NCBI GenBank assembly: GCA_021324735.1
Contig: JAJPIO010000009.1
Coordinates: 124,001 to 188,000, forward strand
Direction of reading: 5' to 3'
From: Bacteroidota bacterium
Lineage (GTDB): Bacteria; Bacteroidota; Ignavibacteria; Palsa-1295
DNA length: 64,000 nucleotides
Positions 30,468 to 39,890 of this stretch are shown piece by piece (position 1 is the stretch's first letter; every line of letters begins with the position of its first letter). A model generated the notes under the pieces. It was not told where the DNA came from, did not search any database, and saw only the letters and a program-made list of their open reading frames with translations. A program made the position numbers and the translations under genes.

Positions 30468-31460
30468 TTAATTTACATATTCAAGAATAGCACATCCCTC
30501 CTCGGAAATATCTTGGTTGCCAATTATGCCATCAACAATGACATTCCCAGAAGTTTCGTGAATAAAGCTACAGCCACCTCCGGCTGGATCAGCGGCGATG
30601 AATTGCAGTGCATCCGAAGCAGTAAAAGAAAATCGGAGATCAAAACTACTTCCTTTCCCACAAACTGTTACAGATTGGGGAGTCAGAGGATTTGCTCTAT
30701 CCTGACGAAGTGCGGCCATCGCGCCTGGAACGCGTCTCAATGTTTTCGGTGCCAAATTAATTTTGCAATCAATCTCGCCAGGTGAAACGATAAGATCAGG
30801 ACCCTCACGGTGAATACTAAACCAAGTTGCTCCAATTATCGAGTGTGCGCGGTTCGTTGTCCGAGCAAACACTGCGGATAATGATTTACATTGGAAGTAT
30901 CCCCACTCCCACCCGATGTCATCTCCCCAGAACCACCTTCCCCAATTATGATCATGATAGGCGGTGAATCGATTGTCTAATCGTATTTTTTTCCCGTCTA
31001 ACTCCAGAATACCAAAAGGTTGAAGCTTTGGAATCAATCGCCATGAAATCCATCCTTTGCCAAAAGGCATAGGAAGATCAATGCTAAGATAAGACGATAC
31101 AGCCTTCGCAATGAAGTCAGCATTAAGTCGATTATCCATTTGCCGAACACCTACATGTATTGAAGGTGTAGTAGAAGATATTAGGAAGCCCATGTGTTGA
31201 AGACCGATAAAATTGGGTCGCATGTTAGCTTCTAATTGAGAAACAACCTCTACATTCCCAATCCAACCTAAACCTTGGCTAATGAAAGCTGACCCCGCAG
31301 CCATTGAACGCTGATCCAAGGGATCACCATGCAGAGACGTATTAAAGATTCCCAAAGCTTTAGTCTCAAAATCAATGAGGTTGAGATGAAACCAATCTTT
31401 ATACGAGGACCGTGTCGGATCAAAGATAATGGGACTTTGAAGCGTATCGTGAAGAGACAT
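30468..31460 (-). CDS. CrtC/AttH-like (carotenoid 1,2-hydratase-type, lipocalin-like) protein
   Basis: KIRLDNRFTAYHDHNWGRWFWGDDIGWEWGYFQCKSLSAVFAR: the YHDHNWG...W signature of that superfamily. Confidence 0.65.
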   Translation of the reverse strand: MSLHDTLQSPIIFDPTRSSYKDWFHLNLIDFETKALGIFNTSLHGDPLDQRSMAAGSAFISQGLGWIGNVEVVSQLEANMRPNFIGLQHMGFLISSTTPSIHVGVRQMDNRLNADFIAKAVSSYLSIDLPMPFGKGWISWRLIPKLQPFGILELDGKKIRLDNRFTAYHDHNWGRWFWGDDIGWEWGYFQCKSLSAVFARTTNRAHSIIGATWFSIHREGPDLIVSPGEIDCKINLAPKTLRRVPGAMAALRQDRANPLTPQSVTVCGKGSSFDLRFSFTASDALQFIAADPAGGGCSFIHETSGNVIVDGIIGNQDISEEGCAILEYVN

Positions 31461-31477
31461 TATTAGTAGTAACTTGC

Positions 31478-32035
31478 TTAAATGAGAATCTTTTTTATAG
31501 TGTCCATTTTGAATGTGTTTGTTTCTATAGATGTGCTAGCGAGATCTTCAATTATCCGAATGAAATATCGGGAATAGGCCCACAGGCCAATTGTCACATC
31601 CAAATAATCAATCTCTATCTTACCCATATCATCGGTCAGGCAAGTTGTAGGTCTGTCGTAGACCGTAAAAGCTTGAAGTTCAGAATGTAGATCGTTTGAA
31701 AGGACAAGGGCTACGTCATTTTGGAGTTGATCAAGAACTGGCGAAGGGATGGTATTTCCCAGCCAATCTGAAATTCGGAGTTTTTGCCAAAGAGCACGCC
31801 CATTAGATGTATGATGCTTGCTCTCTAAGGCATTTCGTAAACGTAAACCCTCGGTTGTTTGACTTACTTCCTTTCCCAGTTTTGCCATACCTGCGATAAT
31901 TGATCCAAGTGCCTCACCTCCAGAAATGTAACGTAGAATTGTTAACCGAGAGTGGAGGGACGCGAGCAGGTTCTTAGTAGAACGGGGACATGCAGAATCT
32001 TTATCTGCAAGATTAATCTTTGAAGATTGCTTCAT
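31478..32035 (-). CDS. Hypothetical protein
   Basis: 185-aa ORF overlapping the upstream gene by 4 nt. Confidence 0.6.
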   Translation of the reverse strand: MKQSSKINLADKDSACPRSTKNLLASLHSRLTILRYISGGEALGSIIAGMAKLGKEVSQTTEGLRLRNALESKHHTSNGRALWQKLRISDWLGNTIPSPVLDQLQNDVALVLSNDLHSELQAFTVYDRPTTCLTDDMGKIEIDYLDVTIGLWAYSRYFIRIIEDLASTSIETNTFKMDTIKKILI

Positions 32036-32631
32036 GGCTTTTTGCGGCGTTTACTTAAAGGTTTTGGTGCTGGTTTCTTTGCAAGCTGTTTCACATTCTT
32101 TTGCTTTTGAATAGTTACAGCGACAGGCAAAGCCCCTTTTAAGAAGCCTTCCAACGTAAGACTGCCATGATATACGTCGGATGGAAGATCAGAGGGAACA
32201 TCGAGAATTACTCGGAGCGATTTTGAGGAATTCGGAGGGATTAGAAGATTCGCTGGTAAATAATCTGCGATTGCATACCACGTAACGCCTGAGGGCGAAA
32301 TTAAGGGAGTAAGCATCGGTAGAATATAGGAGTAGGACTTTTGAATGTTTTCAATTTCTAAATTTATCTCGATAGGCTTTCCAAATGATCCCGAACCGCT
32401 AAGTAAGGTACCCTTCTTTGGGATTACAACTGTTCCAGGAGTTGCTGGCGCAGCAATGCCTTGTAATCTTCGTAAGTATCTTAGGCTCTCATCCGAGACC
32501 CTCATCTGGTACTCGCTTTGCAAATTCAACATTTCCTTAAATAAGGAAGACAATTGATTGCTTTGCTTTCCTTGTTCCTTAATCTGAACGTTTGAAATTT
32601 TCATGGTAGTGTAATTATTTGGTTCTATCAA
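32032..32631 (-). CDS. Hypothetical protein with beta-rich domain and Lys/Arg/Pro-rich tail
   Basis: 199-aa ORF overlapping the polyprenyl synthase gene; PPNSSKSLRVILDVPSDLPSDVYHGSLTLEGF...KKPAPKPLSKRRKKP. Confidence 0.6.
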   Translation of the reverse strand: MIEPNNYTTMKISNVQIKEQGKQSNQLSSLFKEMLNLQSEYQMRVSDESLRYLRRLQGIAAPATPGTVVIPKKGTLLSGSGSFGKPIEINLEIENIQKSYSYILPMLTPLISPSGVTWYAIADYLPANLLIPPNSSKSLRVILDVPSDLPSDVYHGSLTLEGFLKGALPVAVTIQKQKNVKQLAKKPAPKPLSKRRKKP

Positions 32632-33673
32632 TTACGTAATTGAGCATCTCCTGCAGAAAGCGCCGATCATCATTGTTTTCCCAAATGCTCAATCGATTTC
32701 CTTCACAATTCAAAGCCTTCTCAGAATACTCAATAGCTAGAGAACGAGCATAGTGCAATGAGCCGGCTTTTCTTATTGCACCAAGAAGCCACGATATGTC
32801 ACTCTCTGTTTTATCGTTCCTAACTTTTCTTAAAATTTTGATGGCCCGAGATCGGTCTCTTTTTGCTGCAACCCTTAAAAAATGAAGCAGAATGACTGTT
32901 CTTTTCCCTTCCCATAAGTCTCCCGCATTTTCTTTCCCATATTCTTGAGAATCTCCTTCTAGATTAAGTAAATCGTCATGGATCTGAAACGCGATTCCAG
33001 AATAAAAGCCAAGTTCGGTAAGAGGTAGTAACTCGGATGACAAGAGAGCTTTATTACCAGGTGCTAGGCCACAAATTACACCAATCCTTAACGGTGCAAT
33101 TACAGTATATGCACATGTTTTTTTATAGGCCATTCGAACGTAGTCACGATCCGTTAGAGAAAATTTATTTTCTGCAATCCACTCTAATTCAATGGCCTGT
33201 CCTTCAGCAGACTCTCGGGCCATTCGCTCTATTTCGATCAAAACCATCAAGGCTTTACGGACGCCAAGCCTTTGTGTGTTCTCAATCAACGGACCCATTG
33301 CAAGGACATTCGTAGCATCTCCGACATTGATTGCCACTGGTGCTCCTTTCGCGCGCAGCATTGTTTGAGAACCACGTCGAAATTCACTACCGTCTTCCAC
33401 GTCATCATGGAGTAAAAAAGCGTTATGAAATAATTCCAAAGCAGCGCATGAGAGAATGGCCTGTTCAGTAATCCCTCCTACCGCACGACACGCGGCTAAG
33501 CATATTGCCGGTCTTAGCCCCTTTCCCTCCCGGAGAGGGTAATCCTCGAGCAGAGTATATAAAGGACCGTATCCCGTGCGCCGCCGTTCTTTAAATATGC
33601 GATTGAGTTCAGCGCTTACTATATTCTTAGCTTCATTCAGAACTTTGTTAACAAGCGAGACATTATGTGACAT
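32615..33673 (-). CDS. Polyprenyl (isoprenyl) diphosphate synthase
   Basis: EGKGLRPAICLAACRAVGG, FLLHDDVEDGSEFRRG (first Asp-rich motif), FQIHDDLLNLEGD (second motif). Confidence 0.9.
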   Translation of the reverse strand: MSHNVSLVNKVLNEAKNIVSAELNRIFKERRRTGYGPLYTLLEDYPLREGKGLRPAICLAACRAVGGITEQAILSCAALELFHNAFLLHDDVEDGSEFRRGSQTMLRAKGAPVAINVGDATNVLAMGPLIENTQRLGVRKALMVLIEIERMARESAEGQAIELEWIAENKFSLTDRDYVRMAYKKTCAYTVIAPLRIGVICGLAPGNKALLSSELLPLTELGFYSGIAFQIHDDLLNLEGDSQEYGKENAGDLWEGKRTVILLHFLRVAAKRDRSRAIKILRKVRNDKTESDISWLLGAIRKAGSLHYARSLAIEYSEKALNCEGNRLSIWENNDDRRFLQEMLNYVIDRTK

Positions 33674-33727
33674 TGCCTCAATTCAATCTGTTGTGTTTCA
33701 GCTCTCGTTATAATATTACAAGTAGCT

Positions 33728-35092
33728 ATGAAACGAATCCTAATATCATCTGCATGGCTCAATCCGCAACGCAGCTATGACGTTGCGACCTGGAAAAAAA
33801 GGAGTAACCCATTTACAGTCAACGCGCCCATAACGGAGCACTTCGGGCTAAGGTTTCTGAAGGCCAATCATCCTGAAATAACGATATTGGAATATCCAAC
33901 AGGAGATCAGTTTATTAATGAGGCATCAAAGGGCTGGGATGCAATTGGGATTTCGTTTTATATCAATGAAACCAATGATGCAGTCCAAATGGCGGAAATC
34001 GCCCGCAAATATGGAGTACCGGAAATTTGGGCTGGTAATTACGGGGCAATGACTCCTGCAATTCAGAACCGATTTGATAAAGTGTTTATTGGATGGGGAG
34101 AACTTCCCTTGGCGGAAGAACTAGGAAAGTCGCCTGCCGAACTGATTCATCCTCCTATGTTTATGAGGATATTTTTCCATGGACTCCAAGTTCAGACCTG
34201 GGGTGTATTGTTCACTTCACGGGGATGTAACAAGTCTTGCACCTTCTGTCAAACACCGCGCTTTTATCGCAAACCATATACTCTCGATCTCTCTACCATT
34301 GATGCTGTCCTGAAACAGTACCGCGCGGCAGGTGTAAGTCAAATCATAATACTCGATGAAAATTTCGGCTACTTTGAAGATTATACACGAGAGATAATCG
34401 AACTATTGGACCGCTATAGGCTGAAGTGGAACCCTATGACTCGGGTAGAAACCTTATACAAAAATTATGATCTTTGGAAAATGTATGGAATGAGGGGCGC
34501 CTCTATAGGCCTCGAAAGTTTGAATCAGGATTCTCTTGACAGTGCGCGGAAGGGCAATGACCTTACGCAGAGTAGGGAAATTTTGCGATGGATGAAACGA
34601 GACCATCTTTTTATTCAAACATTTTATATAATTGGCTTCGAACAAGATTCAGAGAGTTCGATCCGTGAGAATATTGAGGAACTTCGGCATTATCATATAG
34701 ACTCTCCACAAATTCAGATCCTTACTCCAGAGCCGGGTACGAAGCTCTTTACCCACATTGAACAAACATACGGTATGACAACGTATGACTATTCCCTATA
34801 TGATACGACACATTTAGTTTGGAATCACCCGAGTATTCAGGCCAGGCAAATGCAAAAATTGCAATTATGGGCAAACGATCGATTATTCACACCAATGAAT
34901 TCGATTCGAACGTCGTTAAAGATTGTCTCGCAATCTTTTTATGCCTTTGATAAGGGCTTGAAATCGGTTGTTTCAACACCATTGTGGACCGGAAATATCA
35001 ATTCTTTTCAGGTGCCACATCGCGAATTAATTAAGTATGGCTCGCGACGAGGAGACCATGCGCGACTCGACTTAAGCGATAATGCCTCTTGA
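33728..35092 (+). CDS. B12-binding-type radical SAM protein
   Basis: FTSRGCNKSCTFCQTPRFYRKPY (CxxxCxxC) preceded by an N-terminal B12-type domain (WDAIGISFYINETNDAVQMAEIARKYGVPEIWAGNYGA). Confidence 0.85.
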   Translation: MKRILISSAWLNPQRSYDVATWKKRSNPFTVNAPITEHFGLRFLKANHPEITILEYPTGDQFINEASKGWDAIGISFYINETNDAVQMAEIARKYGVPEIWAGNYGAMTPAIQNRFDKVFIGWGELPLAEELGKSPAELIHPPMFMRIFFHGLQVQTWGVLFTSRGCNKSCTFCQTPRFYRKPYTLDLSTIDAVLKQYRAAGVSQIIILDENFGYFEDYTREIIELLDRYRLKWNPMTRVETLYKNYDLWKMYGMRGASIGLESLNQDSLDSARKGNDLTQSREILRWMKRDHLFIQTFYIIGFEQDSESSIRENIEELRHYHIDSPQIQILTPEPGTKLFTHIEQTYGMTTYDYSLYDTTHLVWNHPSIQARQMQKLQLWANDRLFTPMNSIRTSLKIVSQSFYAFDKGLKSVVSTPLWTGNINSFQVPHRELIKYGSRRGDHARLDLSDNAS

Positions 35093-35132
35093 TAATGTAT
35101 GTCCTTTGATTTTTATTGTCCTTTAGGGACCG

Positions 35133-35771
35133 TTAGTATTGAGCCTCCCGGTCCTCCGTAATCCGTTTCTGCCAGCTTTCTTTGGAAGCCATCCAGCGCT
35201 GAAAATTCCGCAAATGATGCTTCTTTTTAATCGGTAATGTTATCGTAGCAGATTGCGGTGCTGTCGATTCCACCTCAGCCTCGATAGCGAAGGAATGTGT
35301 CTCTGCCTCGACTTCGGCATCGCTTACTTTGCTGCTATTCATGTAGTATGGTTGCAAGGTAGCAATTTTAATGGTCGCCACCTCTTCAGGAAGTTCTTCT
35401 TCCTCGTTAGTACGGAAATTAGCACTCACTTTGGGGATTAAATGAGTTTCGAAAGGCGCTTCCTTAAAAGCTCTCTCTGCCATAACTGAAAGTGGTTTGT
35501 CTAATGGGTGAATTGCTACTATAGGAGCAGTTTCGTCGGAGGCAGTAATCTGGCGAATAATTGCCGTTACTTTCCGAGCCAGCCTCTGAGCCGGTTCAAC
35601 CGCTTGAATGGTAGCGCAAAAAGCCTGATAAATCGCAGCGAATGCCCCCAAAACGGTGATACCGGTCATAACTCTTCGTAGTAGGGTAAGTCCCAGAAAT
35701 TCGTGGGTCAAAGTGGCTGTAGTCAATTGAGTTTTCATAAGACCTCCAACAGAACAGGTGATCACACTCAA
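35133..35771 (-). CDS. Hypothetical protein with one N-terminal TM segment
   Basis: 212-aa ORF; LLRRVMTGITVLGAFAAIYQAFCATIQAV hydrophobic segment. Confidence 0.5.
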   Translation of the reverse strand: MSVITCSVGGLMKTQLTTATLTHEFLGLTLLRRVMTGITVLGAFAAIYQAFCATIQAVEPAQRLARKVTAIIRQITASDETAPIVAIHPLDKPLSVMAERAFKEAPFETHLIPKVSANFRTNEEEELPEEVATIKIATLQPYYMNSSKVSDAEVEAETHSFAIEAEVESTAPQSATITLPIKKKHHLRNFQRWMASKESWQKRITEDREAQY

Positions 35772-36075
35772 TGTATTATTTTTAACACACTATAATAAAA
35801 GAGCCGAATAACATGCCAATTGTTCTTTGGTCAAATGATCGGCACTTATAACTAAACTGGGCATCGATGCACGATCAGCTTCATTATTCAGAAGTAGTAA
35901 AGCTTACGGCAAATATTGTATATTTGTGGTAAGGAGCTGTGTAAAAGTGATCTTCTGATTAGATGCTTTAACATCGATACAAGTTTGCCACGCCGGCAGT
36001 GGTTTTAAGGCTGGATGAAGGTAAAAGACTGTCTGTTGCTCTGCTTGTTGCAATCCTCAATGACATTTTTCGAAC

Positions 36076-39000
36076 ATGGGTCAATATCGGGTTCTATGGG
36101 TAAAGGATAAAACGACATCCGAAGAGTCTATTCGGATCGAGCCAAAACTCACACATCGAGACGAAGTTTTTTTGCTCTTACATGCGGCTGTCGAAGTAGA
36201 GCACTCACTGATGCTGCAATACCTATATGCTGCATATAGCGTGCAGGATAGTGGACGATCTCCCAAAGAGACAGAATTTCTTCAAAACGCCAAAAGTACG
36301 CTCGTTGAAATTGCTAGGGAAGAGATGGGTCATTTCCTGACGGTCCTCAATCTTCTTTCCTTTCTTGGTGGTCCCGTAAATATTGGAAGAGAAGAATTAC
36401 CCTTTAATGGTAACTTGTATCCTTTTCCGTTTACGTTGGAACCGCTGTCTAAACTCTCCCTTGCCAAATATGTACTTGGAGAGATGCCCGCAAATCCTAA
36501 AGTAAATGTAGATAGAGTGAAAGAGCTGTTCGATAAAGAGTCCATGCCCATTGCATTTCATAGAGTGGGAAGACTCTATGCTCGGTTAAGTGATTTATTA
36601 CAAAGCTTGAAGTTATCTCTTGACGAGCCGATTAGAAGAGACGCCCAGACCGGGAATACAGACTGGGGTGCACCCAGGGATATTTTTGCTCTTAGGATAA
36701 CTTCCGTGGAAGAAGCTTTTCGTGCCGTGGAGGAAATTGATCGTCAAGGGGAAGGCATGCAGGACACCACTGGTGCTCCCTCACACTTCGAGCGATTTTA
36801 TAATTTATTTCAACAGTGGGAAGATATGGAAGCGACTGAAGGGTGGGCTAATTGGAGTCCGGCAAAACTCGTTCCTATCGACCCTTTTATCGATCGAGGA
36901 GATGTGAAAATATCGGGACAGGATAATGCCAATGCGATCACACATCCCGATTCTATTATCATTGCTGATTTATTAAACTTACGCTATCGAAAACTATTAG
37001 CACTCCTCCGGCACGTTACGTTTATTGGCAGTTCAGGTATTGTTTCCACGATTGAGCAGCGACACCGAGAAGAGCTTATTCAGTGGGCCCTGGATGACAT
37101 GCGCATAATAGCAGGTCTATCGTCTCTTCTTACAGAACTGCCGCGTAAAGATATAGAAAATAAGGACGAAGAGAGTGTGCTACGTGCAGCGCCCATCTTC
37201 GAGCTTCCATATTCTATCGAAGTACCTCAGAGCGCTGTCGGTCGATGGAGCTATCACCTTGAGATTGTCAAGACCATCAGGGATAAAATGTCTGAGGCCC
37301 AGGGGACCAATAATCCAATGGTTGTTCCGTTAATGTTGCAATCGTCTCCTTCTATTCTCGCGATAATTCAGACCCTGGAGCAGCGAATACAGGAAGCAGA
37401 AGACCGGAAGACACTCCCGGTAATTATCGTGGGTGCAGGTCCGGCTGGCCTTTCGGCCGCGGCGACTTTAATTCGCCGTGGAGTAAAAGTACATGTAATC
37501 GAACGTGCGAAAGAAACCGGGGGAAAGGTCAGCAGTGCCATGGAAGGTAGTCTCAGCACAGAACACGGGGTACACGGCTGGTGGATGAATTATAAAAACT
37601 TCGATAGGCTGCTAGAATGGTCCGGAATTGACCCTAATGATGTCTTGAAAGAAGCTGATGGCTCTGCGTTAGCGATAAGTACGGGGAAAATTGTCAAACT
37701 TCGTTTATTTCGGTGGAGTATTCCAAGTCCACTATTTCTAGCGCTACAAATTCTTCGGTCACCGTTATTTGGTTGGAAAGAGTTATTGAGGCTTATTCCC
37801 TTTACGCTTCATCTTTTGGCTTTTAAACATGAGACAAATTATGCAGAATATGACGGATTCTCCTTCCAGACCTTAATGGATCATTGTGGAGTACCGAAAA
37901 ATATTCAGCAATTAATGCTAAAGCCGTTTATTCTGTCTTTCGACTTCACGATTCCCGAGCGGGTTTCTGCTGCTTGCGGATTAAGCGGGCTACAGTTTTA
38001 TTTACTTCCGGACCAAAAATCGATATTAGCTCGCTGGGCTCGCGCTCTACCAGATACGGTTATTTATTCACCGATCATTTCCTCCATTATTCGCAAAGGA
38101 GGTACTGTATCGCTTTCAAAAACGGTTACAAATGTCTGTTCCGAGTTTGGCGCTGTCACCGGCGTTAACGCTCTTAGTGTAATTCAGTCTGACGCTCAAG
38201 TCGCAGAGACAGTTATCGGAAGCATTTCGATTTCCAGTATTCCAACTGATTCTTATCAAAAGTTTCAATTATCAAATCTAACTGTATATGTAGGCAAATT
38301 CAATGGCAATATCGTTGCCCTCAGTGCCCGATGTTCTCATGCCGGTTGTACTGTCGACTGGTCGCAAGAACAAAATTCATTCTTATGCCCATGTCACGGT
38401 GGGAAGTATGATGTGAATGGTAACGTCATTCAGCCACCTCCTCCCTCTTCGCTTACTGCTCTAACGAGCCGTCCAAATGGACAAATGATAGACATTCTTG
38501 GCCCGGTGACTAATGAATTTCTACCGGCACGAGATGTTATTCTTGCATGTGATTTAGAAGGGACGAGGTCGATTCTTGCAGCTACGAACAATGCTGATCA
38601 ATTAGTAAAACAAATTTGCTCTCTCGATACTAATCCGGTCATTGTGGTAAGGATTTGGTATAAAAAGGACCTTCATGCGATTGATTTGGAGAGCGCTGTT
38701 GCCTCTGGCTTTCGTTTTATTGATAATCTATTTCACGTTAATGACTTTGACATTCCGATCAGTACTGAAGGGTATGTAATTGAAGTACAATCGTATCGAG
38801 TCGATACTTATTTGAATCTTGATGATAAGGCAACCTTACAGTTGGCGATTTCAGATCTCAGTATTATCGATAAAGCATTTGGAGATGAAGATTCCATATT
38901 ACATTTTCGGATCAATCGACACCGTAATCTTTTTACCCGATATGGTCCCAATCAGGACCAACTTCGACCATCCGCTAAGACCGAATTGGACGGGCTTCTT

Positions 39001-39318
39001 CTTGCAGGAGATTGGACTCGCGCCGATTTTAGTGTTTGGATGCAGGAACGGGCTGTCGTATCGGGAATTCGCGCTGCCAACATTATTCTTTCTAGTCGCG
39101 GTTTAGCTAAGGAGCCTATTATTCGACTTCCTGAGGAAGGGCTGTTGCTTCGATTCTCACGAGTTGTTGCTCGAGCCCTTAAGAAGATACATCTAATTTC
39201 ATTACCGCAACAAAAGACATTAATAGAAAAGAAATCTAAGATCAAGTGGTTGAACTTTAGTGAGTTAAGTCCGACGATTCTAATACATAAACGAGATCGT
39301 CTTAAACGTCATAGTTAG
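36076..39318 (+). CDS. Ferritin-like domain + FAD-dependent amine oxidase/phytoene-desaturase-like oxidoreductase with an internal Rieske [2Fe-2S] domain
   Basis: Ferritin-like LLHAAVEVEHSLMLQYLYAAYS...EIAREEMGHFLTVLNLLSFLGG; FAD site PVIIVGAGPAGLSAAATLIRRGVKVHVIERAKETGGKVSS; Rieske CSHAGCTVDWSQEQNSFLCPCHGGKYD; C-terminal FAD motif GLLLAGDWTRADFSVWMQERAVVSGIRAANIIL. Confidence 0.87.
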   Translation: MGQYRVLWVKDKTTSEESIRIEPKLTHRDEVFLLLHAAVEVEHSLMLQYLYAAYSVQDSGRSPKETEFLQNAKSTLVEIAREEMGHFLTVLNLLSFLGGPVNIGREELPFNGNLYPFPFTLEPLSKLSLAKYVLGEMPANPKVNVDRVKELFDKESMPIAFHRVGRLYARLSDLLQSLKLSLDEPIRRDAQTGNTDWGAPRDIFALRITSVEEAFRAVEEIDRQGEGMQDTTGAPSHFERFYNLFQQWEDMEATEGWANWSPAKLVPIDPFIDRGDVKISGQDNANAITHPDSIIIADLLNLRYRKLLALLRHVTFIGSSGIVSTIEQRHREELIQWALDDMRIIAGLSSLLTELPRKDIENKDEESVLRAAPIFELPYSIEVPQSAVGRWSYHLEIVKTIRDKMSEAQGTNNPMVVPLMLQSSPSILAIIQTLEQRIQEAEDRKTLPVIIVGAGPAGLSAAATLIRRGVKVHVIERAKETGGKVSSAMEGSLSTEHGVHGWWMNYKNFDRLLEWSGIDPNDVLKEADGSALAISTGKIVKLRLFRWSIPSPLFLALQILRSPLFGWKELLRLIPFTLHLLAFKHETNYAEYDGFSFQTLMDHCGVPKNIQQLMLKPFILSFDFTIPERVSAACGLSGLQFYLLPDQKSILARWARALPDTVIYSPIISSIIRKGGTVSLSKTVTNVCSEFGAVTGVNALSVIQSDAQVAETVIGSISISSIPTDSYQKFQLSNLTVYVGKFNGNIVALSARCSHAGCTVDWSQEQNSFLCPCHGGKYDVNGNVIQPPPPSSLTALTSRPNGQMIDILGPVTNEFLPARDVILACDLEGTRSILAATNNADQLVKQICSLDTNPVIVVRIWYKKDLHAIDLESAVASGFRFIDNLFHVNDFDIPISTEGYVIEVQSYRVDTYLNLDDKATLQLAISDLSIIDKAFGDEDSILHFRINRHRNLFTRYGPNQDQLRPSAKTELDGLLLAGDWTRADFSVWMQERAVVSGIRAANIILSSRGLAKEPIIRLPEEGLLLRFSRVVARALKKIHLISLPQQKTLIEKKSKIKWLNFSELSPTILIHKRDRLKRHS

Positions 39319-39505
39319 CAGAATTCAAAGCTCTCCAGCCTTTTCTCTTTAATTGATTTCTTACAGCAACTACTCTATTTTTGCGAACAATATTTTTGAA
39401 GGAGGTTAGAATTATCATATATTCGTATGACTAAGTAAGTCAAACATCCTTCGTTAAAGTGGGTGGATATACACTTAAAGGTCCTCAAAGTAACTCACGC
39501 CAATG

Positions 39506-39718
39506 CTAACTGTTCTCTTCAAAGAGAAGCGGAAGTTTGACCTTAAGAGCTTTACCGATCGCGGCAAGCGTCTTGATCGATACATTCTCACGTCCGCGCT
39601 CCAACTCGCCCAGATAGGCTGGACTCACATCCGAATGTTCGGCGAGCTTCTCAATGCTCCACTTTTTTATGGTGCGGTACTTGCGAATATTTTGACCGAC
39701 GAGAAGAAGAACGTCCAA
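39506..39718 (-). CDS. XRE-family HTH regulator
   Basis: LLVGQNIRKYRTIKKWSIEKLAEHSDVSPAYLGELERGRENVSIKTLAAIGKALKVKLPLLF. Confidence 0.88.
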   Translation of the reverse strand: MDVLLLVGQNIRKYRTIKKWSIEKLAEHSDVSPAYLGELERGRENVSIKTLAAIGKALKVKLPLLFEENS

Positions 39719-39790
39719 AAAATAAACAAGATAGCGGAATGTAATAGTCTACGCCAGTCTCTATACCGACTACTCGACGATTTTTTGTAT

Positions 39791-39824
39791 TATCTTTGTG
39801 CCACAAGGTCACAAATGGGTGACC
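39791..39824 (+). promoter_or_regulatory. Bacteroidota-type -7 motif followed by a palindromic operator candidate
   Basis: TATCTTTG at 39791-39798 (TAnnTTTG) and ggtcac-aaatgg-gtgacc at 39807-39824, between the XRE gene and the 39891 gene. Confidence 0.45.
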
Positions 39825-39890
39825 ACCGGTAACCATTTGCGAGTTGGATGGTCTATTCTCGCAGAGCTTTTGTAAACTAATGGAGGTCAA

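Noticed and set aside
39503-39832. 109-aa plus-strand ORF
   Set aside because: Antisense to the clear XRE HTH gene and overlapping the operator/promoter candidate.
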